Made by a program: the position numbers and the translations under genes. Below, one piece after another: positions 47,601-57,000 of a DNA stretch of 64,000 nt (the stretch's first letter is position 1; every line of letters starts with the position of its first letter). This DNA is from Lepisosteus oculatus (lineage: Eukaryota; Chordata; Actinopteri; Semionotiformes; Lepisosteidae). The notes under the pieces are model-generated. The model ran no database searches, had not been told where the DNA came from, and saw nothing but the letters and a program-made list of their open reading frames with translations. The stretch spans positions 77,685,722-77,749,721 of the forward strand of contig NC_090696.1 of NCBI RefSeq assembly GCF_040954835.1. The letters run 5' to 3'.

Positions 47601-50061
47601 GCCTCGGCCACACCTCCCCCGTGCACCAGCGCACCTTGGACACGCCCCCCTGTCTTCAGCCCCGTATTCCTGCATGACGTTTCCCCAGTGTTTCCCCACT
47701 TCTTCGGATTGTGTCGTCCGCATAGGGTCCGGAAAGAACTGTTCGTTACAGAGCTGCAGTGTTAGCAGCAGAGTACTGCATGCCCTTCAGCAACCCACAC
47801 AAGTGTGTGCCTGCCTTGTGGTTATTGCACTGTTAATGGGGCCTCTGCATTAGCAATAATTTCCACTCCGCTCATCACTGTGAGCTAAGATTAGTCCACA
47901 AACAGGAAAGCACAGAGCAAGTTCAAAACAAACACAACTCGCTCTGCCCCTCCATGGCAACCTGAGTCCAGTCTTGTTACGAGAGGAAGAGACTGTTTCC
48001 AGGTAACAGCCTTAAGACCCCACACACACAAACATATTTAGTCCTAGTTGTTAATTTCTGCAAACTTGTGTTTCTGTAAAGTAATTGAGGATTTTTGGTT
48101 TTTAATCAGCGTAACCTATTATCAGGTAGCCCATGATGGTACATAATTTTAACCTCACCAGTGCCCAGTGTGACTCTGGAGAACTGGATGTGTTTGTAAA
48201 GAGACTGTTATTTTAACATAGTGTCATCTTTATTAGTAAACCAGGACCTACAATCAACCCCTTGGAGAAAAGCAGCCCAATAAAGCTCCTTTTCTCCAAG
48301 AGGTTGATTGTAGGTCCTGACTGGTGTATAATTCCATGCACAACTCTCTGAGTACATGTTTTGAGAATGAAGTGTTTTATTTCTTTTCAGGATGTTTTTT
48401 TTCCCCTTCAGTCTCTTTGGGTGTGTGAAACGGAGGGAGTGCTTAGAAAGTTAGTTGACTTAATCAAAGACGTGCTTCCTGGAAAACGCTGGGGTGCCGT
48501 TGGGTGGAGAAGGCAATGGGACCCCTGAGCTCTGAGCAGGTCAGGAGGCTTGCGCTGTGTCTGCCCACACCAGCAAGCCAGAAGGCACCCTGTGCTGCAG
48601 GTCGCCCTTGTCCATTTGAGGGCATTCTTATAGTCCCTGATTTTACAAACCAAATTTCATGACTTCCCTCTGCCCGTTTCTACCGATACAGCTGAAGTCG
48701 TAAGCACCCAGCGCCCAGACTGTGCACGTCAGTGTGCGAATGGGCCAGTCTGTCCAGGTCTGGCGAACTGCAAGGCAGAATGTGCCCAGAATCTGGAACA
48801 CCAAGAGCTCACTACTGCCCTGAACTGAGGCGGAAAAAGTTTTATACCTTTTATTAGTGAGGCATAGTCAACAGGGAAACTTGTTCAGCTATGAAAATGC
48901 GTCAGTGGGACGGCAGGTGTATGCTAATCACTCCACAGGTTTCTGTTGAGTTCAGGGTGGGATTAGAGGAAGCTGAGTGTCACCTGGTTTTACCCAGTAA
49001 GATGAATTCCTTCTCTGTATTTTTCAGGATGATCTTCAAGGACCTGGTGGGATTCAAAGCCGAGGATACTTCCTATTTAGGGTGTGACATTTAAAAAATA
49101 ACATTTTTCAGTGAAACTGCTGTGCACAATGAGAAATTGATTATGGATTTCTTTATGTCACTCTTATTCCTGACAGTGTTAGTAGGGTTAGGATTGTACT
49201 CACTGTCTCACCTGACCTTTACTTATGTTACAAAAGAGACTATTAATGCCTGGTTGTACAGTATGTGTTATTGCTGTTGTGTTAATAGATTTTGTTGGCA
49301 CACAACACACTGTAGACACAGGCATATCCTGGGAACATGGGAGCAAACCGGAGCCTCGGAGAGTCCTGGTGTTTCACAGGGAGAACATTCCCTGTCTGGA
49401 ATCAATCCGTGAGCCAGCTGCAGAGTGGAGATTCAGATCTGTTTTTTATAGTTAATTCTGAGATTTTAGAATTGTGTCTCCATAGTACAATTTGAGTGTT
49501 ATATGTTATTTATTATTGCATTGTGTCAAGCTAGTAAGAAGCTCCTCTCTCCCCAGGGAGCTTGGTGTGTTGTGATTTGTGATTTCCGGGACACCTTTTA
49601 AAAGTTTGTTTAAGCTCTTCCACCTTTCTATAGGGCTTTGTGAAAAAACACACACAAAGATGCATTCAAATCAGGTCTCATGGTCTCTACTTCTCTGGTT
49701 ACTCCCCTGTCAGTACAGCCTTCTGCTTCCAAGTGAGTTATGTAATGAATGAACTGTAATGAACTCCTTCAACTACAACATGAATACAGATACACGCCGC
49801 AAACATCTGAGCTGTGTCACAAAGAAAAGAAGCTGGAACAAATGTAAAAGATATTTCTCAGTCCCAGGATGTTTCATACACACAAGCTCATCGCGGCCTT
49901 CCCCTGCTTTCTCTTTCTGCAAACCAAGTCCATCTGATTAAGACGAGCCCTGTCTGTGTAGGATATTGACAAACATCCCCAGCTCAGCAGCGAGACTGTA
50001 ACACATGTTGTCTTTTGACATGCAGCCAAGGAATGGAAGAAGATCAACTACGTTTATCTGA
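32533..50061 (+). CDS. NMU: neuromedin U precursor (9 coding exons)
   Basis: Prepro-neuropeptide whose amidated C-terminal peptide activates NMUR1/NMUR2 and acts on smooth muscle, feeding and stress axes in vertebrates. Exons: 32533-32683, 41093-41151, 41708-41755, 41863-41922, 43864-43893, 44005-44055, 46250-46324, 49028-49081 and 50026-50061. All junctions are GT-AG and in phase, giving 564 nt including the stop (187 residues; human has 174). The protein has a signal peptide whose hydrophobic core is TLAVLLLALPAC, a QLW.E.IDD.CSS.LS segment, LEELC, a Lys-Arg site, then FLFHY and HPLLQLVPQLH. An Arg-Arg site releases a 25-residue peptide starting FRSD and ending YFLFRPRN, followed by Gly-Arg-Arg, the amidation and cleavage signal. 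The 25-residue length equals human NMU-25. PDCL2 follows on the same strand, as in human. Confidence 0.95.
35110..35242 (+). mobile_element. 5S-SINE 3' fragment with (ATT)n tail
   Basis: CATCCAGGTGGGGCTGCACA, GGGGATCCCCATTACCTGTA and GCGCTATATAAGTGTAATCA, followed by (ATT)n. It is the 3' half of the 5S-SINE family, whose complete copies lie on the reverse strand at 16, 40 and 60 kb. Confidence 0.75.
36905..37140. mobile_element. LINE-like fragment (class uncertain)
   Basis: AAGAGGAAGTCATTTTGCCC (a decayed form of the fish repeat wording for 'gaggaggccattcagcccatc') followed by a segment ending near CCACAGGGTACCTCCTGTCC. The complementary wording TTGGGCAGTATGGCCTCATT recurs near 50.53 kb. Confidence 0.4.
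37464..37683. mobile_element. second inverted pair of Penelope-like 3' ends
   Basis: The reverse-strand end (37464-37540: AGTAAAGGTTTATTCCTGCT...CCATTTCGGCTGTGGAG...TTCTTCAGGTGTGG) faces a forward-strand end (about 37600-37683: CCCGAAGAAGGCTCCACAGC...GGAATAAACCTTTACC). The spacer is about 60 bp. It has the same architecture as 19204-19351 but is an independent copy. Confidence 0.8.
38985..39345 (-). mobile_element. tRNA-derived SINE with L2-type tail, reverse strand
   Basis: On the minus strand: head AGTGGCGCAGTGGTCAGCAT and GAGTTCAATACC (B-box region), body TGTGTGGGGTTTGTATGTTC, and a 3' part ending in the ATCCATCC motif (plus strand CATCCATCCGTCATCCAGCA near 39.0 kb). It is a nearly full-length fish SINE of the HE1/V-SINE style. 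The exact family is not certain. Confidence 0.7.
39915..40060 (+). mobile_element. 5S-SINE 3' fragment with (ATT)n tail
   Basis: TCATCCAGGTGGGGCTGCAT, GATCCCCATTACCTGTAAAG and AGCGCTATATAAGTGTAAGC, followed by (ATT)n. It lies about 100 bp before an opposite-strand copy at 40.155-40.68 kb, so the two 3' ends face each other. Confidence 0.75.
40155..40680 (-). mobile_element. 5S-rRNA-derived SINE, reverse strand
   Basis: Nearly full length. The 5S-like promoter is at the right end (plus strand CTCCCATCCAGGTCCTGACC). The 3' part at the left contains the complement of the AAGCGCTTTGAGTGGAGTGTCC wording. Body landmarks are as in the 16-kb copy. Confidence 0.85.
41093..41151 (+). CDS. NMU: NMU exon 2
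   Basis: Acceptor CTCTCAAG. The phase-1 junction completes Ser, then APALLQGPQADQELQLWSE, then donor GTGAGG. It aligns with the APILPQG...QLQLWNE segment of the mammalian precursor just after signal cleavage. Confidence 0.93.
41708..41755 (+). CDS. NMU: NMU exon 3
   Basis: Sixteen codons, IDDLCSSYLSADLQSQ, between acceptor TTCTGTAG and donor GTGAGT. It matches the IDD.CSS.LS block of mammalian NMU. Phase 0 at both ends. Confidence 0.93.
41863..41922 (+). CDS. NMU: NMU exon 4
   Basis: Twenty codons starting APSVLEELCYSVMG and ending HKSQ, between TTGCTAG and GTAGGG. It corresponds to the ALEELCFMIMG block. Phase 0 at both ends. Confidence 0.93.
43864..43893 (+). CDS. NMU: NMU exon 5 (30-nt micro-exon)
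   Basis: DVRAKEQSKR, ending in the Lys-Arg processing site. Acceptor TTTACAG, donor GTAAGC. Ten codons in phase 0, so skipping it would keep frame but remove the dibasic site. Confidence 0.9.
44005..44055 (+). CDS. NMU: NMU exon 6
   Basis: Seventeen codons beginning FLFHYTKSHNSGSS, right after the Lys-Arg site. Acceptor TTTGTGCAG, donor GTAAGT. The same length as the mammalian FLFHYSK block. It starts the precursor-related peptide (NURP) region. Confidence 0.93.
44140..44490. repeat. minisatellite, 31-bp unit, in NMU intron 6
   Basis: About ten copies of a 31-bp unit containing ACCTCCCTGCACAGCCAAAC and AGAACACACAC. Since 31 is not a multiple of three, several frames remain open on both strands, producing repetitive apparent proteins that are not genes. 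It starts about 85 bp after the exon 6 donor. Confidence 0.9.
46250..46324 (+). CDS. NMU: NMU exon 7
   Basis: Twenty-five codons: SSVLHPLLQLVPQLHARR, then LRRFRSD. It contains the Arg-Arg site that frees the active peptide, which begins FRSD. Acceptor GTCTCTCAG, donor GTATGT. Confidence 0.95.
47270..47750 (+). mobile_element. solo LTR in NMU intron 7
   Basis: Begins TGTCACGATTATAG and ends GTTCGTTACA, with identical 5-bp duplications GAGCT at 47265-47269 and 47751-47755. There is no internal retroviral-type coding sequence. It has a TTAAAAGCC box and a run of CCCGTTCCCGTTCCC. The 481-bp size, TG...CA ends and 5-bp duplication fit a Ty3/gypsy-type LTR. The class is inference. Confidence 0.85.
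48243..48318. repeat. near-perfect 30-bp hairpin in NMU intron 7
   Basis: The arms 48243-48272 and 48289-48318 are reverse complements with one mismatch and a 16-base loop (48273-48288). Arm wording includes GGACCTACAATCAACC. Its proportions almost equal those of the hairpin at 10450-10527, but the sequence is unrelated. Confidence 0.87.
49028..49081 (+). CDS. NMU: NMU exon 8
   Basis: Eighteen codons from DDLQGPGGIQ to SRGYFLFR. Acceptor ATTTTTCAG. The donor GTGTGA is weak at +4 to +6. Unspliced reading would add one Val and stop, losing the PRN-amide end. Confidence 0.93.
50026..50061 (+). CDS. NMU: NMU exon 9 (C-terminal amidation module)
   Basis: PRNGRRSTTFI and stop, after acceptor GACATGCAG. 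It supplies the last three residues of the mature peptide, the amide-donor Gly, and the Arg-Arg cleavage pair. It matches the mammalian PRNGRRS end. Confidence 0.95.
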   Translation, partial: PRNGRRSTTFI

Positions 50062-50118
50062 AGGGGTATGTCTGATGGCTTTCGGGGTTCAACTCCAAAT
50101 CGTTTTGTTAGTTTCAGG

Positions 50119-50124
50119 AATAAA
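50119..50124 (+). promoter_or_regulatory. NMU: NMU polyadenylation signal AATAAA
   Basis: Canonical hexamer 58 bases after the NMU stop codon, the first one in that direction. It would give a very short 3' UTR. Confidence 0.6.
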
Positions 50125-50184
50125 CTCATGATATAAAAGCAAACAGGATGTCAGGCTAAATAGCTAAAAGTGTAGCATTTTAAT

Positions 50185-50585
50185 CAAGGTAGTGTGTTAA
50201 ACAATGCACTGGTGAGACCTGATATAGAATACTGTGTTCAGTTCTGATCACTAAATTACAAAAATAGATATTACTGCTCTGGAATCAGTCCAGGACAATC
50301 AGATACATTCCAAGTATATTCACAATCCTCCAACACATAGACAAAGCAAAGCCAGTAGATGCCTTCAGAATCGACAGTGAAAGCAAGGGGAATGAGCGGT
50401 AACTAAGTAGAAGTACAGTGAACACTAAGAACAGTTGCACTTCTTTATGCAAAGGGTTGTGGGGGTCTGCAGCAAGCTGCCCAGCTGTGTTCTTGGGATG
50501 TATTATCTACTAACTCCCACGGAGCTAATTGGGCAGTATGGCCTCATTTCTAACCTTTCTTATGTTTATATAATAACTATAATGA
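50185..50585 (+). mobile_element. LINE-like 3' fragment
   Basis: AATGCACTGGTGAGACCTGA, AGAATACTGTGTTCAGTTCT and ATTACTGCTCTGGAATCAGT resemble the reverse-transcriptase end of a widespread fish LINE. The segment closes with TTGGGCAGTATGGCCTCATT and TTCTTATGTTTAT. It is decayed, with no usable frame. The family was not determined. Confidence 0.5.
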
Positions 50586-50589
50586 CATA

Positions 50590-53500
50590 ACTAAAATCAG
50601 GGCTGTGTCCTTACTTTTCCTACCTGGATAACAAACACTCAGCTGTTTTCTTTGTGGTTTATAGTCATTCCAAAGCTTTTTACAAACACATAACAGTGAC
50701 TTGCATTGATTGATGGTCTTCAGACACTGTGCAAGTTTTATGGGAAACTCTGAGGAGCTTTAATGTGGACTCCTGGGTTCTCATTAAATGAGAGTTTTTA
50801 TAAGTCGCCACAGGATTCTTTATGATTTAGCAAGTTGATGACACAGTAGTGGATCTGAAGTGCTTGAAGGTTGAATCCTTCGCTCCTCTGAGGGATGAGA
50901 AAGAAGTTTTATTTTGAATCCGGAAGATGAGTGATTGCACATTAGGGGATGATCCTGGGGCAGGGAACAAGAGCACCATACGCATTTAGATTTTATTGTG
51001 CAATAAATGAGATTTCGGACATCTCAGTTTAGTTGAAACAAAGGAAATAGTCCAAGATACTTCACAAAAAATATGAAGTGGTTCGTGGTTTTATTGTAAT
51101 ATTAAACTGAGCCCTGGCCGTCCTGCGTGGAAGACAAGGTGAAGGGAAACAAGCCCTCTGACTTATGCTCTGTGCTTGCAGAACTGTGGGCCGCTGGTCT
51201 CCCCTCGAACCCGGGACTGGAAAGGGGAAACATCACCCCAGCGCAGCACATCCCAGCTGAGCAGGACCATACCAGCTTTAAAATCTTTACACTTGTTCTG
51301 TATCAATTTCGAATGTACAAAAAAACGAGAATAAATACATTTTTTTGGTTACAGTGCTGTTTAACTATAATCTGTTATTTAAATTAAAAAAGAAGCATCG
51401 TGAACTGTTCCATTGTTGGTGTAATTTTCATCGGGGTTTGGCAGTAAACTAAAAGCTCATTCTTCAGAAGTGCTCAGGATGGCTGTGACAATGAGGACTG
51501 TACAGTAAATGTGTTTTGTTATAACAGTACAATTCCTAGTAAACAGCTGTATTTTTTCATGAGAATGCGTGGTTTCAGGTTTCAGAAGTTGGTTTGAAAT
51601 TAAATGCACACTGTATATACCATATGTGTGTGCTGCATGTATATGTCCATGTAGATATTCATATATGAGTGCACACGCAGACACTGGATTTGAGATGCAT
51701 TTAAGCCTTGTGTGTTTATATGTTGACTGTCAAAAATCAAAACGAAGAGATGGGGTACATACAGGCACAAAACTATAAGAGCAAGTCTTCCCAGGACCTG
51801 CGACAATCTCAGCATGATACCTGTAGAAGCACCAGGGGGTGGGGCTGCTGCAGAGCCAAATATCAAAGCAGCAGATAATTCGACGGCTCTACACAAATGT
51901 CAGGACTATAAGCAACACATTTCAAGATTCAGAAGCTGCTGCATCAGCAGGCGATAATGATATAATTGGAGTGATGGAAACAGAGGTAGCAGGGAGCGAA
52001 GGAGACCAGTACAGCACTAGTGGAGCCACGGTGTTCAGAGAGACAGGAAAGGAGCAGCAGTGTGTCTGAAACAGGGCTTTCAGGTCCAGGAGCCCAATCT
52101 AGAGGAATCAGGAGTCAGACCTCCAGAGAACTCAAAAGCCAGCGTTAGGAGTTGTGCTACAGCTTCCCAAGCTTCAGTGTCAGTTATAAAGCCGTCTTAA
52201 ATAGCGACATCGAGGATGAGTGTGTAAAGGAAGAGTCGACAGTGTGGGAGATATTAATTCTCTTCACCTCGACTGTGACAGTAGCAGTCAAACAAGATCA
52301 TTCTGTATATGCTATATCTCGCATTCACATGGACTACACCACATTTAAAACACATGTATATAAAATATTACATACTGTATATCAAATCTGTCACGTGCCG
52401 GGCTGGTGCCAATGAATGAATCTGCGTTGACCTGGACATCAGATACAGCGCAGGGCCTGTACAGTGGCGACAGACGCCACCAGAACTCATTCATATATAT
52501 CGCCAGAGACAGCGGCGCGCTCTGTAACAGCACAGCGAACACATTGCCACTGACTCCTGGCTTGGAAGATAAGGTGAAGAAAAGCTGTGGGTGGAAAGTC
52601 TGGAATTTAAAGAGCCACACTTTTTTCGGCTTCAGTTGTAGGAGGAAACGCATCACATTTTCCTTTACGATTTATGAGTCTCCTCACCTTGTACACAGTT
52701 TCAGCTCTTAGCAATGAAGGCATCAAGGAGAGACGCCTGGGCATTGGGAGTGTGTTAAGTGTAATTGATCACAGGTTTTGAAACAAGAGGGGAACTTTTA
52801 ACCAAATGTTTCTGATCGTTAGAAAAAGAGCAGCTCTGACTACTGGCAGATCTGAAAATCTCTCTCCATGAGAATAAATACTTTCGCTCCAGGCAGAGAC
52901 TTGTGGTGTCCCCAGACCCAGGCTTGGTTTTTCACATCAAGAGCTGCTTTCTCTCATAAAAAGCACTTTGTTGTGTCTTCGCTCAACCTTTCTTAGCACT
53001 TTCAAACGGTTCAGCTATGCCTCCACTCTGCAAGCTGTTTTTATTTGCCCCTGTTGTTCAACCAGACAATAACAGCACTGTTGAATACTGGACACTGGTG
53101 TGGTGTATTGCTGTGTTGCGTCTAGTTTAAGATTTAAGACGCATTGAACGACAGCTGCTCACTTTTGTTGATCAATTCTGAAAAATAAAACAGTAAATGC
53201 CCAAATACTATACATCCTCCTTTATCTTCTTTTCAGAAAAACAGTACTGAGAAAAATAAAGGGAGGCATGGGATCCTTTAATCGCTTATGAATTCATGGA
53301 AACAAATTCAGTCTCTTGGCCCTTGGAAAAGGCTTTCTGGTTGTGCTCCAGACCTGGGCTTGGTCAGAGGGGACGAACCTCCACCTTTAGCAAGGTCATT
53401 GGCCCTCAGTGGCCCAACAAGAAGCAGAGGAACATCAGGAAGGGGCATAACAACAGAGACACTCCCATACCGGTGGGAGTCTGGAACAATCGACCCAGCC

Positions 53501-54315
53501 ATGTTTTCCACTAACTACTGCCTAATTACAAGAGCTGGATGGGTGGAATGGCCTGTCCTTTATAACCTCCCTGATGTTCTTCGATGCTGAGACTGCAAGG
53601 CTGCAGGAGACCTGTGAGGAAAGGACCAGCGCTCAAGGGCAAATGAGGCTCTCCAAGACTACCTGTTTGTGCCACAACTTGGACGAGCAAAAGGGAGCAA
53701 ATTGAAGCCAGCCTGATAACAAAGAAGCTCCTCAATCTGGAAAACTGAGGAGGTCAGACCCATCCACTTACAACGCTGTGAAGGTGGGAGTCGTAATGGA
53801 AAGTGGAGATGTTAATAAAGATAGTCCGTATTGGGGAATTGATTGCCTACTACTTCTGGGGGTGCCTGGTTTTTTAAACCTATAGTCTAAAAGCCCCTTT
53901 GGCCTTTGAAATGGAAATTCAGTCAATAAAACCTGCAAAACGAAGATGTCAGGCTGGAGTCTGAGGTTTTTCGAATTCTGTAACAGTGGACTTCAGAGAA
54001 GAGCCTGATACTAATTTGAATGTTTCTAAAATTGTGAAGTGAAGTGCTTGAAGTGCGCATCTGGTCACAACACATACTGTTTCAGAAGGGAGACTGTAGA
54101 TTTCTATAGCTAACCAAAAAAAGCTGTTTTTAAGTGCTCATACAGGGTTGTAGCTCTTCAGTTCACAATTCTGAGACCATTTTTTTCTTGTTCTCTTATA
54201 ACAGAAATACCCATTTTTAACCCACAAAAGCTGAAATGAACAAAGAACATGTCGAGAATTCTAACCTGGATGTGATGTTTTCTCTACCTTCAGTTGTTCT
54301 AAACAATTTTTTATG
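50590..54315. other. NMU-PDCL2 intergenic, no supported gene
   Basis: No exon-like block is recognised. The 53.28-53.75 kb segment reads like a decayed repeat (frames broken by stops), but no family can be named. Confidence 0.4.
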
Positions 54316-54321
54316 CAAAAA

Positions 54322-54450
54322 ATGTGGCAGAGTGGTGCAGTGGTCAGCACTGCTGCGTCACAGCCTGGGTCACCGGGTTCAATTCCAGACCTGGGGTGCA
54401 GCCAGCATGGGTTTCCTCTGGGTGGTCCAAGTGGCTTCTGAGAAAACTGG
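54322..54450 (+). mobile_element. tRNA-derived SINE head running into the minisatellite
   Basis: GGCAGAGTGGTGCAGTGGTC and AGCACTGCTGCGTCACAGC, then the B-box-like GGTTCAATTCC and the body CATGGGTTTCCTCTGGGTGG. It continues directly into the 69-bp tandem array, which carries the SINE's TGTGATGGACGGGTGTCC-type tail. Confidence 0.7.
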
Positions 54451-55458
54451 CCCTGCTGTGAGTGTGTGTATCAGTGTGTGCCCTGTGATGGACGGGTGTC
54501 CTGCCCAGGGTGTACCTGGCCCTGGTGTGAGTGTGTGTATCAGTGTGTGCCCTGTGATGGACGGGTGTCCTGCCCAGGGTGTACCTGGCCCCGGTGTGAG
54601 TGTGTGTATCAGTGTGTGCCCTGTGATGGACGGGTGTCCTGCCCAGGATGTACCTGGCCCCGGTGTGAGTGTGTGTATCAGTGTGTGCCCTGTGATGGAC
54701 GGGTGTCCTGCCCAGGGTGTACCTGGCCCCGGTGTGAGTGTGTGTATCAGTGTGTGCCCTGTGATGGACGGGTGTCCTGCCCAGGGTGTACCTGGCCCCG
54801 GTGTGAGTGTGTGTATCAGTGTGTGCCCTGTGATGGACGGGTGTCCTGCCCAGGGTGTACCTGGCCCCGGTGTGAGTGTGTGTGTCGGTGTGTGCCCTGT
54901 GATGGACGGGTGTCCTGCCCAGGATGTACCTGGCCCCGGTGTGAGTGTGTCTATAGGTGTGTGCCCTGTGATGGACGGGTGTCCTGCCCAAGGTGTACCT
55001 GGCCCCGGTGTGAGTGTGTGTATCAGTGTGTGCCCTGTGATGGACGGGTGTCCTGCCCAGGGTGTACCTGGCCCCGGTGTGAGTGTGTGTATCAGTGTGT
55101 GCCCTGTGATGGACGGGTGTCCTGCCCAGGGTGTACCTGGCCCTGGTGTGAGTGTGTGTATCAGTGTGTGCCCTGCGATGGACGGGTGTCCTGCCCAGGG
55201 TGTACCTGGCCCCGGTGTGAGTGTGTGTATCAGTGTGTGCCCTGTGATGGACGGGTGTCCTGCCCAGGATGTACCTGGCCCTGGTGTGAGTGTGTGTATC
55301 AGTGTGTGCCCTGTGATGGACGGGTGTCCTGCCCAGGATGTACCTGGCCCTGGTGTGAGTGTGTGTATCAGTGTGTGCCCTGTGATGGACAGGTGTCCTG
55401 CCCAGGATGTACCTGGCCCCGGTGTGAGTGTGCGTGTCTGTGTGTACCCTGTGATGGA
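54450..55458. repeat. minisatellite, 69-bp unit, about 14 copies
   Basis: A tandem array of a 69-bp unit: GTGTGAGTGTGTGTATCAGT, GTGTGCCCTGTGATGGACGG, GTGTCCTGCCCAGGGTGTAC, CTGGCCCCG. Copies are over 95 percent alike by eye. As 69 is 3 x 23, two plus-strand and two minus-strand frames stay open for 215-416 codons with a 23-residue periodicity. One even has an upstream ATG at 54236. The low-complexity Cys- or Thr-His-rich products, the absence of splice context and the SINE origin argue that it is noncoding. Confidence 0.92.
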
Positions 55459-55459
55459 C

Positions 55460-55813
55460 GGGGACAATATAAAAATGTCTCTATAAAAAATATTCTGTAC
55501 AAATATCTGCTACACAAAACGATAGGTGGAACAGGTTCTCCTCCTTGTCATCATTATTGCTGATGACGGCTTGATCTCAATGGCATCCTGCCAGAAAGCT
55601 TATGTCAGGACTCTCCAGACGTGTCAGGCAGTCTGAAGCAGTTGTTAGCTTAAGAACTGCGGAAAAGAACAAGGAAAAGGGAAAATATTCTTGAGAATAT
55701 TTCTACAAAAGGTTGTAAACAGAAAGAAGACAAACCTCTGGCTAATGTTATTATGCCAAAATCATGTCAATGTGCCATTGAAAAATAACTAATCTTCTTC
55801 AGGGGCAGCAAAC
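55460..55813. other. intergenic, nothing recognised
   Basis: No feature seen between the minisatellite and the foldback element. Confidence 0.4.
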
Positions 55814-55816
55814 GGA

Positions 55817-57000
55817 AGTATGGGAGACCGTTTCCGGCCGGGAGTAAAAAAAAAACCGCGCTATGGTATCTCGCAATTGCGACTGTCTCAGAATTCCGAC
55901 TTTATATCTCGCAATGGCGACTTAAAAACTCAGAATTACGACTTTTTATCTCACATTTGCGACTTCGAAATGCCCGTATTTCAGTGTCTGTCCTTTTGTC
56001 ATGGTGACGGACTCGGGTCCCAGGGCTTGTGCCCTCGCCGCTCCCTCCCTAGTTCCTGCCTCACTGCACGGGCTCGAACCCGGGTCTTGCCCGCTGAGCT
56101 CAAGACCTTCTTTTTTAAGTAAATAAGGACATACAATGGAAATATGTAAAAAGTACAAGTTTCGGCTTCTATAATTGTGAATTCCTCTGGACGTGAAGTG
56201 TCTATTTCTGTATCTTTTTTCATCTTCTGTCTCCGTTTTTGTATTTCTTGTGTTTAAATAAAAACTTTTTAAAAAAAAGCCCACCGTCCACTATTCCATC
56301 CGGGTACTATGGAAGCCTCACTGGCGGAAATGGGATTCTATATAAATTAGTGTAATTTGATTTTTATCAGGGCACTGTACAAGACAGGTCTTCAGGCCTA
56401 TAGACCCTATGATCCTGTACGATTCATGAATATAGGGGAACGGAGCGGCCGACATGCAGGTTGTACGATCTGGTTGCAGTGTGGTGACGGCACCGCCCTC
56501 CCCTGCGCATAACAGGGATGTTGGCCGGTGGGGCTGAAGAAAGTGTTCTTGAGCTCCGCTGGCAAGACCCGGGTTCGAGCCCATGCAGTGAGGCAGGAAC
56601 TAGGGAGGGAGCGGCGAGGGCACAAGCCCTGGGACCCGAGTCCGTCACCATGACAAAAGGACCCTGCTGTTCATAGGGAAGGGCGGTGACTTCACCGCTC
56701 TGGTAAGCCGGCTCGCCGTATGCGTTACAGGAGTCGCCACTGAGAGATATAAAGTCACAATTCTGAGTTTTTAAGTCACAATTCTGAGTTTTTAAGTCAC
56801 AGTTCTGAGTTTTTAAGTCACAGTTCTGAGTTTTTAAGTCGCAATTCTGAGATATGAAGTCGCAATTCTGAGTTTTAATTCTGAGTTTTTAAGTCGCAAT
56901 TCTGAAATATAAAGTCGCAATTGCGAGATATATAGTCGGAATTGCGAGATACCACAGAGCGTTTTTTTTTTACACCCTGGCGGAAACGGGCTTCCATACT
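55817..57000. mobile_element. foldback DNA transposon, non-autonomous
   Basis: The left end AGTATGGGAGACCGTTTCCG (from 55817) and the complement of the right end, AGTATGGAAGCCCGTTTCCG (to 57000), form long terminal inverted repeats, followed by a T/A-homopolymer and GGTATCTCGCAATTGCG. The inverted homology resumes internally: about 55993-56107 pairs with about 56539-56665, including GGTTCGAGCCC, a B-box-like sequence. GGA flanks both ends (55814-55816 and 57001-57003), a possible 3-bp target duplication. The right arm also holds a 21-bp tandem array (AAGTCACAATTCTGAGTTTTT). There is no transposase frame. A further end-like segment sits inside at about 56302-56337. Confidence 0.8.

Noticed and set aside
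54236..55486. 416-codon open frame on + and 362-codon frame on -
   Set aside because: Produced by a 69-bp tandem repeat in step with the codon; no domain, splice context or unique sequence.
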